Below, piece by piece: positions 24,201-35,100 of a DNA stretch of 64,000 nt. The translations under genes and the position numbers were made by a program. The notes beneath the pieces were generated by a model that did no database searches, was not told the DNA's origin, and was given only the letters and a program-made list of their open reading frames with translations. The stretch covers positions 1-64,000 of the forward strand of contig NW_026894305.1 in assembly GCF_032452875.1 (NCBI RefSeq). Reading direction: 5' to 3'. The number at the start of each line of letters is the position of its first letter. Position 1 is the stretch's first letter. Source of the DNA: Bos javanicus (taxonomy: Eukaryota > Chordata > Mammalia > Artiodactyla > Bovidae).

Positions 24201-25588
24201 GATCAGGTGACTGAGAGGCGCTGATCATGTGACTGCTCATGTGCTGATCAGGTAGCTCTCCTGCACGGATCATGTGCCTCAGCAGGCAAGAATCAGGCAG
24301 CTGAGCAGGCATGAATCCTGCGGCCCAGCTGGCGATTATCAGGCAGCTGAGCAGGCATGAATCCTGTGGCCCAGCTGGCGATTATCAGGCAGCTGAGCAG
24401 GCATGAATCCTGCGGCCCAACTGGCGGTTATCAGGCAGCTGAGCAGGCATGAATCCTGCGGCCCAGCTGGCGATTATCAGGCAGCTGAGCAGGCGCTGAT
24501 CCCGCACCTCAGCAGGCACTGATCACGTGCCTGTCATGCAGTGATCAGGTGACTGAGAGGCACTGATCATGTGACTGCTCATGTGCTGATCAGGTAGCTC
24601 TCCTGCACGGTTCATGTGCCTCAGCAGACAAGAATCAAGCAGCTGAGCAGGCATGAATCCTGCGGCCCAGCTGGCGATTATCAGGCAGCTGAGCAGGCAT
24701 GAATCCTGCGGCCCAGCTGGCGATTATCAGGCAGCTGAGCAGGCATGAATCCTGCGGCCCAGCTGGCGATTATCAGGCAGCTGAGCAGGCATGAATCCTG
24801 CGGCCCAGCTGGCGATTATCAGGCAGCTGAGCAGGCATGAATCCTGCGGCCCAGCTGCCGGTTATCAGGCAGCTGAGCAGGCATGAATCCTGCGGCCCAG
24901 CTGGCGGTTATCAGGCAGCTGAGCAGGCATGAATCCTGCGGCCCAGCTGGCGATTATCAGGCAGCTGAGCAGGCATGAATCCTGCGGCCCAGCTGGCGAT
25001 TATCAGGCAGCTGAGCAGGCATGAATCCTGCGGCCCAGCTGGCGATTATCAGGCAGCTGAGCAGGCGCTGATCCCGCACCTCAGCAGGCACTGATCACGT
25101 GCCTGTCATGCAGTGATCAGGTGACTGAGAGGCGCTGATCATGTGACTGCTCATGCTGATCAGGTAGCTCTCCTGCACGGATCATGTGCCTCAGCAGGCA
25201 AGAATCAAGCAGCTGAGCAGGCATGAATCCTGCGGCCCAGCTGGCGATTATCAGGCAGCTGAGCAGGCATGAATCCTGCGGCCCAGCTGGCGATTATCAG
25301 GCAGCTGAGCAGGCATGAATCCTGCGGCCCAGCTGGCGTTATCAGGCAGCTGAGCAGGCATGAATCCTGCGGCCCAGCTGGCGATTATCAGGCAGCTGAG
25401 CAGGCATGAATCCTGCGGCCCAGCTGGCGATTATCAGGCAGCTGAGCAGGCATGAATCCTGCGGCCCAGCTGGCGATTATCAGGCAGCTGAGCAGGCATG
25501 AATCCTGCGGACCAGCTGGCGATTATCAGGCAGCTGAGCAGGCATGAATCCTGCGGCCCAGGCGATTATCAGGCAGCTGAGCAGGCGC
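21256..25588 (+). repeat. super-repeat beta, copy 2
   Basis: Spacers lie at 21,256-21,383, 22,184-22,310, 22,655-22,789, 23,224-23,358, 24,156-24,289, 24,497-24,631 and 25,069-25,201, and the next begins at 25,589. Intervals are 928, 471, 569, 932, 341, 572 and 520 bp, against 931, 480, 565, 922, 341, 569 and 526 in copy 1. The offset between copies is 6,365 bp at the start and 6,364 bp at the end. Confidence 0.85.
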
Positions 25589-28500
25589 TGATCCCGCACC
25601 TCAGCAGGCACTGATCACGTGCCTGTCATGCAGTGATCAGGTGACTGAGAGACGCTGATCATGTGACTGCTCATGTGTTGATCAGGTAGATCTCCTGCAC
25701 GGATCATGTGCCTCAGCAGGCAAGAATCAAGCAGCTGAGCAGGCATGAATCCTGCGGCCCAGCTGGCGATTATCAGGCAGCTGAGCAGGCATGAATCCTG
25801 CGGCCCAGCTGGCGATTATCAGGCAGCTGAGCAGGCATGAATCCTGCGGCCCAGCTGGCGATTATCAGGCAGCTGAGCAGGCATGAATCCTGAGGCCCAG
25901 CTGGCGATTATCAGGCAGCTGAGCAGGCATGAATCCTGCGGCCCAGCTGGCGGTTATCAGGCAGCTGAGCAGGCATGAATCCTGCGGCCCAGCTGGCGTT
26001 ATCAGGCAGCTGAGCAGGCATGAATCCTGCGGCCCAGCTGGCGATTATCAGGCAGCTGAGCAGGCATGAATCCTGCGGCCCAGCTGGCGGTTATCAGGCA
26101 GCTGAGCAGGCATGAATCCTGCGGCCCAGCTGGCGATTATCAGGCAGCTGAGCAGGCATGAATCCTGCGGCCCAGCTGGCGATTATCAGGCAGCTGAGCA
26201 GGCATGAATCCTGCGGCCCAGCTGGCGATTATCAGGCAGCTGAGCAGGCATGAATCCTGCGGCCCAGCTGGCGATTATCAGGCAGTGAGCAGGCATGAAT
26301 CCTGCGGCCCAGCTGGCGAGTATCAGGCAGCTGAGCAGGCATGAATCCTGCGGCCCAGCTGGCTGTTATCAGGCAGCTGAGCAGGCATGAATCCTGCGGC
26401 CCAGCTGGCGATTATCAGGCAGCTGAGCAGGCATGAATCCTGCGGCCCAGCTGGCGATTATCAGGCAGCTGAGCAGGCATGAATCCTGCGGCCCAGCTGG
26501 CGATTATCAGGCAGCTGAGCAGGCGCTGAATCCCGCACCTCAGCAGGCACTGATCACGTGCCTGCTGCATGCAGTGATCAGGTGACTGAGAGGCGCTGAT
26601 CATGTGACTGCTCATGTGCTGATCAGGTAGCTCTCCTGCACGGATCATGTGCCCAGCAGGCAAGAATCAAGCAGCTGAGCAGGCATGAATCCTGCGGCCC
26701 AGCTGGCGATTATCAGGCAGCTGAGCAGGCATGAATCCTGCGGCCCAGCTGGCGGTTATCAGGCAGCTGAGCAGGCATGAATCCCGCGGCCCAGCTGGCG
26801 ATTATCAGGCAGCTGAGCAGGCATGAATCCTGCGGCCCAGCTGGCGATTATCAGGCAGCTGAGCAGGCGCTGATCCCGCACCTCAGCAGGCACTGATCAC
26901 GTGCCTGTCATGCAGTGATCAGGTGACTGAGAGGCGCTGATCATGTGACTGCTCATGTGCTGATCAGGTAGCTCTCCTGCACGGATCATGTGCCTCAGCA
27001 GGCAAGAATCAAGCAGCTGAGCAGGCATGAATCCTGCGGCCCAGCTGGCGATTATCAGGCAGCTGAGCAGGCATGAATCCTGCGGCCCAGCTGGCGATTA
27101 TCAGGCAGCTGAGCAGGCATGAATCCTGCGGCCCAGCTGGCGATTATCAGGCAGCTGAGCAGGCATGAATCCTGCGGCCCAGCTGGCGGACATCAGGCAG
27201 CTGAGCAGGCATGAATCCTGCGGCCCAGCTGGCGTTATCAGGCAGCTGAGCAGGCATGAATCCTGCGGCCCAGCTGGCGGTTATCAGGCAGCTGAGCAGG
27301 CATGAATCCTGCGGCCCAGCTGGCGATTATCAGGCAGCTGAGCAGGCATGAATCCTGCGGCCCAGCTGGCGATTATCAGGCAGCTGAGCAGGCATGAATC
27401 CTGCGGCCCAGCTGGCGATTATCAGGCAGCTGAGCAGGCGCTGATCCCGCACTCAGCAGGCACTGATCACGTGCCTGCATGCAGTGATCAGGTGACTGAG
27501 AGGCGCTGATCATGTGACTGCTCATGTGCTGATCAGGTAGCTCTCCTGCACGGATCATGCGCCCCAGCAGGCAAGAATCAGGCAGCTGAGCAGGCATGAA
27601 TCCTGCGGCCCAGCTGGCGATTATCAGGCAGCTGAGCAGGCATGAATCCTGCGGCCCAGCTGGCGATTATCAGGCAGCTGAGCAGGCATGAATCCTGCGG
27701 CCCAGCTGGCGATTATCAGGCAGCTGAGCAGGCATGAATCCTGCGGCCCAGCTGGCGATTATCAGGCAGCTGAGCAGGCATGAATCCTGCGGCCCAGCTG
27801 GCGATTATCAGGCAGCTGAGCAGGCATGAATCCTGCGGCCCAGCTGGCGATTATCAGGCAGCTGAGCAGGCATGAATCCTGCGGCCCAGCTGGCGTTATC
27901 AGGCAGCTGAGCAGGCATGAATCCTGCGGCCCAGCTGGCGGTTATCAGGCAGCTGAGCAGGCATGAATCCTGCGGCCCAGCTGGCGGTTATCAGGCAGCT
28001 GAGCAGGCATGAATCCTGCGGCCCAGCTGGCGATTATCAGGCAGCTGAGCAGGCATGAATCCTGCGGCCCAGCTGGCGATTATCAGGCAGCTGAGCAGGC
28101 ATGAATCCTGCGGCCCAGCTGGCGGTTATCAGGCAGCTGAGCAGGCATGAATCCCGCGGCCCAGCTGGCGATTATCAGGCAGCTGAGCAGGCATGAATCC
28201 TGCGGCCCAGCTGGCGATTATCAGGCAGCTGAGCAGGCGCTGATCCCGCACCCAGCAGGCACTGATCACGTGCCTGTCATGCAGTGATCAGGTGACTGAG
28301 AGGCGCTGATCATGTGACTGCTCATGTGCTGATCAGGCAGCTCTCCTGCACGGATCATGTGCCTCAGCAGGCAAGAATCAAGCAGCTGAGCAGGCATGAA
28401 TCCTGCGGCCCAGCTGGCGATTATCAGGCAGCTGAGCAGGCATGAATCCTGCGGCCCAGCTGGCGATTATCAGGCAGCTGAGCAGGCATGAATCCTGCGG

Positions 28501-29153
28501 CCCAGCTGGCGATTATCAGGCAGCTGAGCAGGCATGAATCCTGCGGCCCAGCTGGCGATTATCAGGCAGCTGAGCAGGCGCTGATCCCGCACCTCAGCAG
28601 GCACTGATCACGTGCCTGTCATGCAGTGATCAGGTGACTGAGAGGCGCTGATCATGTGACTGCTCATGTGCTGATCAGGTAGCTCTCCTGCACGGATCAT
28701 GTGCCTCAGCAGGCAAGAATCAAGCAGCTGAGCAGGCATGAATCCCGCGGCCCAGCTGGCGATTATCAGGCAGCTGAGCAGGCATGAATCCTGCGGCCCA
28801 GCTGGCGATTATCAGGCAGCTGAGCAGGCATGAATCCTGCGGCCCAGCTGGCGATTATCAGGCAGCTGAGCAGGCATGAATCCTGCGGCCCAGCTGGCGG
28901 TTATCAGGCAGCTGAGCAGGCATGAATCCTGCGGCCCAGCTGGCGATTATCAGGCAGCTGAGCAGGCATGAATCCTGCGGCCCAGCTGGCGATTATCAGG
29001 CAGCTGAGCAGGCATGAATCCTGCGGCCCAGCTGGCGATTATCAGGCAGCTGAGCAGGCATGAATCCTGCGGCCCAGCTGGCGATTATCAGGCAGCTGAG
29101 CAGGCATGAATCCTGCGGCCCAGCTGGCGATTATCAGGCAGCTGAGCAGGCGC

Positions 29154-29280
29154 TGATCCCGCACCAGCAGGCACTGATCACGTGCCTGTCATGCAGTGAT
29201 CAGGTGACTGAGAGGCGCTGCTGTGAGCTCATGTGCTGATCAGGCAGCTGAGCAGGCACGGATCATGTGCCAGCAGGCAA
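29154..29280 (+). repeat. spacer with S5 replaced by A sequence
   Basis: S5 reads TGATCAGGCAGCTGAGCAGG then CAC, which is A apart from its first bases. S4 has lost several bases (GCTGCTGTGAGCTCATG) and S1 lacks CT. S6 is normal except for a two-base loss. Confidence 0.8.
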
Positions 29281-30084
29281 GAATCAGGCAGCTGAGCAGG
29301 CATGAATCCCGCGGCCCAGCTGGCGATTATCAGGCAGCTGAGCAGGCATGAATCCCGCGGCCCAGCTGGCGATTATCAGGCAGCTGAGCAGGCATGAATC
29401 CTGCGGCCCAGCTGGCGATTATCAGGCAGCTGAGCAGGCATGAATCCTGCGGCCCAGCTGGCGATTATCAGGCAGCTGAGCAGGCATGAATCCTGCGGCC
29501 CAGCTGGCGATTATCAGGCAGCTGAGCAGGCATGAATCCTGCGGCCCAGCTGGCGATTATCAGGCAGCTGAGCAGGCATGAATCCCGCGGCCCAGCTGGC
29601 GATTATCAGGCAGCTGAGCAGGCATGAATCCCGCGGCCCAGCTGGCGATTATCAGGCAGCTGAGCAGGCATGAATCCTGCGGCCCAGCTGGCGATTATCA
29701 GGCAGCTGAGCAGGCATGAATCCTGCGGCCCAGCTGGCATTATCAGGCAGCTGAGCAGGCATGAATCCTGCGGCCCAGCTGGCGATTATCAGGCAGCTGA
29801 GCAGGCATGAATCCTGCGGCCCAGCTGGCGATTATCAGGCAGCTGAGCAGGCATGAATCCTGCGGCCCAGCTGGCGATTATCAGGCAGCTGAGCAGGCAT
29901 GAATCCTGCGGCCCAGCTGGCGATTATCAGGCAGCTGAGCAGGCATGAATCCTGCGGCCCAGCTGGCGGTTATCAGGCAGCTGAGCAGGCATGAATCCTG
30001 CGGCCCAGCTGGCGATTATCAGGCAGCTGAGCAGGCATGAATCCTGCGGCCCAGCTGGCGATTATCAGGCAGCTGAGCAGGCGC

Positions 30085-30210
30085 TGATCCCGCACCTCAG
30101 CAGGCACTGATCACGTGCCTGTCATGCAGTGATCAGGTGACTGAGAGGCGCTGATCATGTGACTGCTCATGTGGATCAGGTAGCTCTCCTGCACGGATCA
30201 TGTGCCTCAG
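30085..30210 (+). repeat. spacer fused to the next A monomer
   Basis: S6 stops at CATGTGCCTCAG and continues as GCAGCTGAGCAGG, so the end of S6 and the start of A' are missing. S4 has also lost CT (CATGTGGATCAGG). This is the same junction type as at 16,997 but at a different base. Confidence 0.82.
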
Positions 30211-32059
30211 GCAGCTGAGCAGGCATGAATCCTGCGGCCCAGCTGGCGATTATCAGGCAGCTGAGCAGGCATGAATCCTGCGGCCCAGCTGGCGATTATC
30301 AGGCAGCTGAGCAGGCATGAATCCTGCGGCCCAGCTGGCGATTATCAGGCAGCTGAGCAGGCATGAATCCCGCGGCCCAGCTGGCGATTATCAGGCAGCT
30401 GAGCAGGCATGAATCCTGCGGCCCAGCTGGCGATTATCAGGCAGCTGAGCAGGCATGAATCCTGCGGCCCAGCTGGCGATTATCAGGCAGCTGAGCAGGC
30501 ATGAATCCTGCGGCCCAGCTGGCGATTATCAGGCAGCTGAGCAGGCGCTGATCCCGCACCTCAGCAGGCACTGATCACGTGCCTGTCATGCAGTGATCAG
30601 GTGACTGAGAGGCGCTGATCATGTGACTGCTCATGTGCTGATCAGGCAGCTCTCCTGCACGGATCATGTGCCTCAGCAGGCAAGAATCAAGCAGCTGAGC
30701 AGGCATGAATCCTGCGGCCCAGCTGGCGATTATCAGGCAGCTGAGCAGGCATGAATCCTGCGGCCCAGCTGGCGATTATCAGGCAGCTGAGCAGGCATGA
30801 ATCCCGCGGCCCAGCTGGCGATTATCAGGCAGCTGAGCAGGCATGAATCCTGCGGCCCAGCTGGCGATTATCAGGCAGCTGAGCAGGCATGAATCCTGCG
30901 GCCCAGCTGGCGGTTATCAGGCAGCTGAGCAGGCATGAATCCTGCGGCCCAGCTGGCGTTATCAGGCAGCTGAGCAGGCATGAATCCTGCGGCCCAGCTG
31001 GCGATTATCAGGCAGCTGAGCAGGCATGAATCCTGCGGCCCAGCTGGCGATTATCAGGCAGCTGAGCAGGCATGAATCCTGCGGCCCAGCTGGCGATTAT
31101 CAGGCAGCTGAGCAGGCGCTGATCCCGCACCTCAGCAGGCACTGATCACGTGCCTGTCATGCAGTGATCAGGTGACTGAGAGGCGCTGATCATGTGACTG
31201 CTCATGTGCTGATCAGGTAGCTCTCCTGCACGGATCATGTGCCTCAGCAGGCAAGAATCAAGCAGCTGAGCAGGCATGAATCCTGCGGCCCAGCTGGCGA
31301 TTATCAGGCAGCTGAGCAGGCATGAATCCTGCGGCCCAGCTGGCGATTATCAGGCAGCTGAGCAGGCATGAATCCTGCGGCCCAGCTGGCGATTATCAGG
31401 CAGCTGAGCAGGCATGAATCCTGCGGCCCAGCTGGCGATTATCAGGCAGCTGAGCAGGCATGAATCCTGCGGCCCAGCTGGCGATTATCAGGCAGCTGAG
31501 CAGGCATGAATCCCGCGGCCCAGCTGGCGATTATCAGGCAGCTGAGCAGGCATGAATCCTGCGGCCCAGCTGGCGATTATCAGGCAGCTGAGCAGGCATG
31601 AATCCTGCGGCCCAGCTGGCGATTATCAGGCAGCTGAGCAGGCATGAATCCTGCGGCCCAGCTGGCGATTATCAGGCAGCTGAGCAGGCATGAATCCCGC
31701 GGCCCAGCTGGCGATTATCAGGCAGCTGAGCAGGCATGAATCCTGCGGCCCAGCTGGCGATTATCAGGCAGCTGAGCAGGCATGAATCCTGCGGCCCAGC
31801 TGGCGATTATCAGGCAGCTGAGCAGGCATGAATCCTGCGGCCCAGCTGGCGATTATCAGGCAGCTGAGCAGGCATGAATCCTGCGGCCCAGCTGGCGATT
31901 ATCAGGCAGCTGAGCAGGCATGAATCCTGCGGCCCAGCTGGCGATTATCAGGCAGCTGAGCAGGCATGAATCCTGCGGCCCAGCTGGCGATTATCAGGCA
32001 GCTGAGCAGGCATGAATCCCGCGGCCCAGCTGGCGATTATCAGGCAGCTGAGCAGGCAT

Positions 32060-32194
32060 GAATCCCGCGGCCCAGCAGGCACTGATCACGTGCCTGTCAT
32101 GCAGTGATCAGGTGACTGAGAGGCGCTGATCATGTGACTGCTCATGTGCTGATCAGGTAGCTCTCCTGCACGGATCATGTGCCTCAGCAGGCAA
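32060..32194 (+). repeat. spacer whose S1 is a B/S1 hybrid
   Basis: The block begins GAATCCCGCGGCCCAGCAGG. The first 17 bases are monomer B in its CCCGCGG variant, and the last bases are S1. Length stays at 135 bp and S2-S6 are intact. The clean switch inside one monomer shows that B and S1 occupy equivalent positions and can exchange. Confidence 0.85.
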
Positions 32195-35100
32195 GAATCA
32201 AGCAGCTGAGCAGGCATGAATCCTGCGGCCCAGCTGGCGATTATCAGGCAGCTGAGCAGGCATGAATCCTGCGGCCCAGCTGGCGATTATCAGGCAGCTG
32301 AGCAGGCATGAATCCTGCGGCCCAGCTGGCGATTATCAGGCAGCTGAGCAGGCATGAATCCTGCGGCCCAGCTGGCGATTATCAGGCAGCTGAGCAGGCA
32401 TGAATCCTGCGGCCCAGCTGGCGGTTATCAGGCAGCTGAGCAGGCATGAATCCCGCGGCCCAGCTGGCGGTTATCAGGCAGCTGAGCAGGCATGAATCCT
32501 GCGGCCCAGCTGGCGATTATCAGGCAGCTGAGCAGGCATGAATCCTGCGGCCCAGCTGGCGATTATCAGGCAGCTGAGCAGGCATGAATCCTGCGGCCCA
32601 GCTGGCGATTATCAGGCAGCTGAGCAGGCATGAATCCTGCGGCCCAGCTGGCGGTTATCAGGCAGCTGAGCAGGCATGAATCCTGCGGCCCAGCTGGCGA
32701 TTATCAGGCAGCTGAGCAGGCATGAATCCTGCGGCCCAGCTGGCGATTATCAGGCAGCTGAGCAGGCGCTGATCCCGCACCTCAGCAGGCACTGATCACG
32801 TGCCTGTCATGCAGTGATCAGGTGACTGAGAGGCGCTGATCATGTGACTGCTCATGTGCTGATCAGGTAGCTCTCCTGCACGGATCATGTGCCTCAGCAG
32901 GCAAGAATCAAGCAGCTGAGCAGGCATGAATCCTGCGGCCCAGCTGGCGATTATCAGGCAGCTGAGCAGGCATGAATCCTGCGGCCCAGCTGGCGATTAT
33001 CAGGCAGCTGAGCAGGCATGAATCCTGCGGCCCAGCTGGCGATTATCAGGCAGCTGAGCAGGCATGAATCCTGCGGCCCAGCTGGCGATTATCAGGCAGC
33101 TGAGCAGGCATGAATCCTGCGGCCCAGCTGGCGATTATCAGGCAGCTGAGCAGGCATGAATCCTGCGGCCCAGCTGGCGATTATCAGGCAGCTGAGCAGG
33201 CATGAATCCTGCGGCCCAGCTGGCGATTATCAGGCAGCTGAGCAGGCATGAATCCTGCGGCCCAGCTGGCGATTATCAGGCAGCTGAGCAGGCATGAATC
33301 CTGCGGCCCAGCTGGCGTTATCAGGCAGCTGAGCAGGCATGAATCCTGCGGCCCAGCTGGCGATTATCAGGCAGCTGAGCAGGCATGAATCCTGCGGCCC
33401 AGCTGGCGATTATCAGGCAGCTGAGCAGGCATGAATCCTGCGGCCCAGCTGGCGATTATCAGGCAGCTGAGCAGGCATGAATCCTGCGGCCCAGCTGGCG
33501 ATTATCAGGCAGCTGAGCAGGCATGAATCCTGCGGCCCAGCTGGCGATTATCAGGCAGCTGAGCAGGCATGAATCCTGCGGCCCAGCTGGCGATTATCAG
33601 GCAGCTGAGCAGGCATGAATCCTGCGGCCCAGCTGGCGATTATCAGGCAGCTGAGCAGGCATGAATCCTGCGGCCCAGCTGGCGATTATCAGGCAGCTGA
33701 GCAGGCGCTGATCCCGCACCTCAGCAGGCACTGATCACGGCCTGCATGCAGTGATCAGGGACTGAGAGGCGCTGATCATGGACTGCTGGTGCTGATCAGG
33801 TAGCTCTCCTGCACGGATCATGCGCCCAGCAGGCAAGAATCAAGCTGAGCAGGCATGAATCCTGCGGCCCAGCTGGCATTATCAGGCAGCTGAGCAGGCA
33901 TGAATCCTGCGGCCCAGCTGGCGATTATCAGGCAGCTGAGCAGGCATGAATCCCGCGGCCCAGCTGGCGATTATCAGGCAGCTGAGCAGGCATGAATCCT
34001 GCGGCCCAGCTGGCGATTATCAGGCAGCTGAGCAGGCATGAATCCTGCGGCCCAGCTGGCGATTATCAGGCAGCTGAGCAGGCATGAATCCTGCGGCCCA
34101 GCTGGCGATTATCAGGCAGCTGAGCAGGCATGAATCCTGCGGCCCAGCTGGCGATTATCAGGCAGCTGAGCAGGCATGAATCCCGCGGCCCAGCTGGCGA
34201 TTATCAGGCAGCTGAGCAGGCATGAATCCCGCGGCCCAGCTGGCGGTTATCAGGCAGCTGAGCAGGCATGAATCCCGCGGCCCAGCTGGCGGTTATCAGG
34301 CAGCTGAGCAGGCATGAATCCTGCGGCCCAGCTGGCGATTATCAGGCAGCTGAGCAGGCATGAATCCTGCGGCCCAGCTGGCGATTATCAGGCAGCTGAG
34401 CAGGCGCTGATCCCGCACCTCAGCAGGCACTGATCACGTGCCTGTCATGCAGTGATCAGGTGACTGAGAGGCGCTGATCATGTGACTGCTCATGTGCTGA
34501 TCAGGTAGCTCTCCTGCACGGATCATGTGCCTCAGCAGGCAAGAATCAAGCAGCTGAGCAGGCATGAATCCCGCGGCCCAGCTGGCGATTATCAGGCAGC
34601 TGAGCAGGCATGAATCCTGCGGCCCAGCTGGCGATTATCAGGCAGCTGAGCAGGCATGAATCCTGCGGCCCAGCTGGCGATTATCAGGCAGCTGAGCAGG
34701 CATGAATCCTGCGGCCCAGCTGGCGATTATCAGGCAGCTGAGCAGGCATGAATCCCGCGGCCCAGCTGGCGATTATCAGGCAGCTGAGCAGGCATGAATC
34801 CTGCGGCCCAGCTGGCGATTATCAGGCAGCTGAGCAGGCATGAATCCTGCGGCCCAGCTGGCGATTATCAGGCAGCTGAGCAGGCATGAATCCTGCGGCC
34901 CAGCTGGCGATTATCAGGCAGCTGAGCAGGCATGAATCCTGCGGCCCAGCTGGCGATTATCAGGCAGCTGAGCAGGCATGAATCCTGCGGCCCAGCTGGC
35001 GATTATCAGGCAGCTGAGCAGGCATGAATCCTGCGGCCCAGCTGGCGATTATCAGGCAGCTGAGCAGGCATGAATCCCGCGGCCCAGCTGGCGATTATCA

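Larger units (their letters stand above)
25589..33708 (+). repeat. beta-type modules, rearranged order
   Basis: Spacers lie at 25,589-25,723, 26,527-26,663, 26,871-27,005, 27,442-27,574, 28,241-28,374, 28,582-28,716, 29,154-29,280, 30,085-30,210, 30,549-30,683, 31,120-31,254, 32,060-32,194 and 32,770-32,904. Intervals are 938, 344, 571, 799, 341, 572, 931, 464, 571, 940, 710 and 939 bp. The string 572-931-464-571-940 from 28,582 repeats the order 570-928-471-569-932 found from 20,686. The CCCGCGG variant becomes common from about 28.7 kb. Confidence 0.82.
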
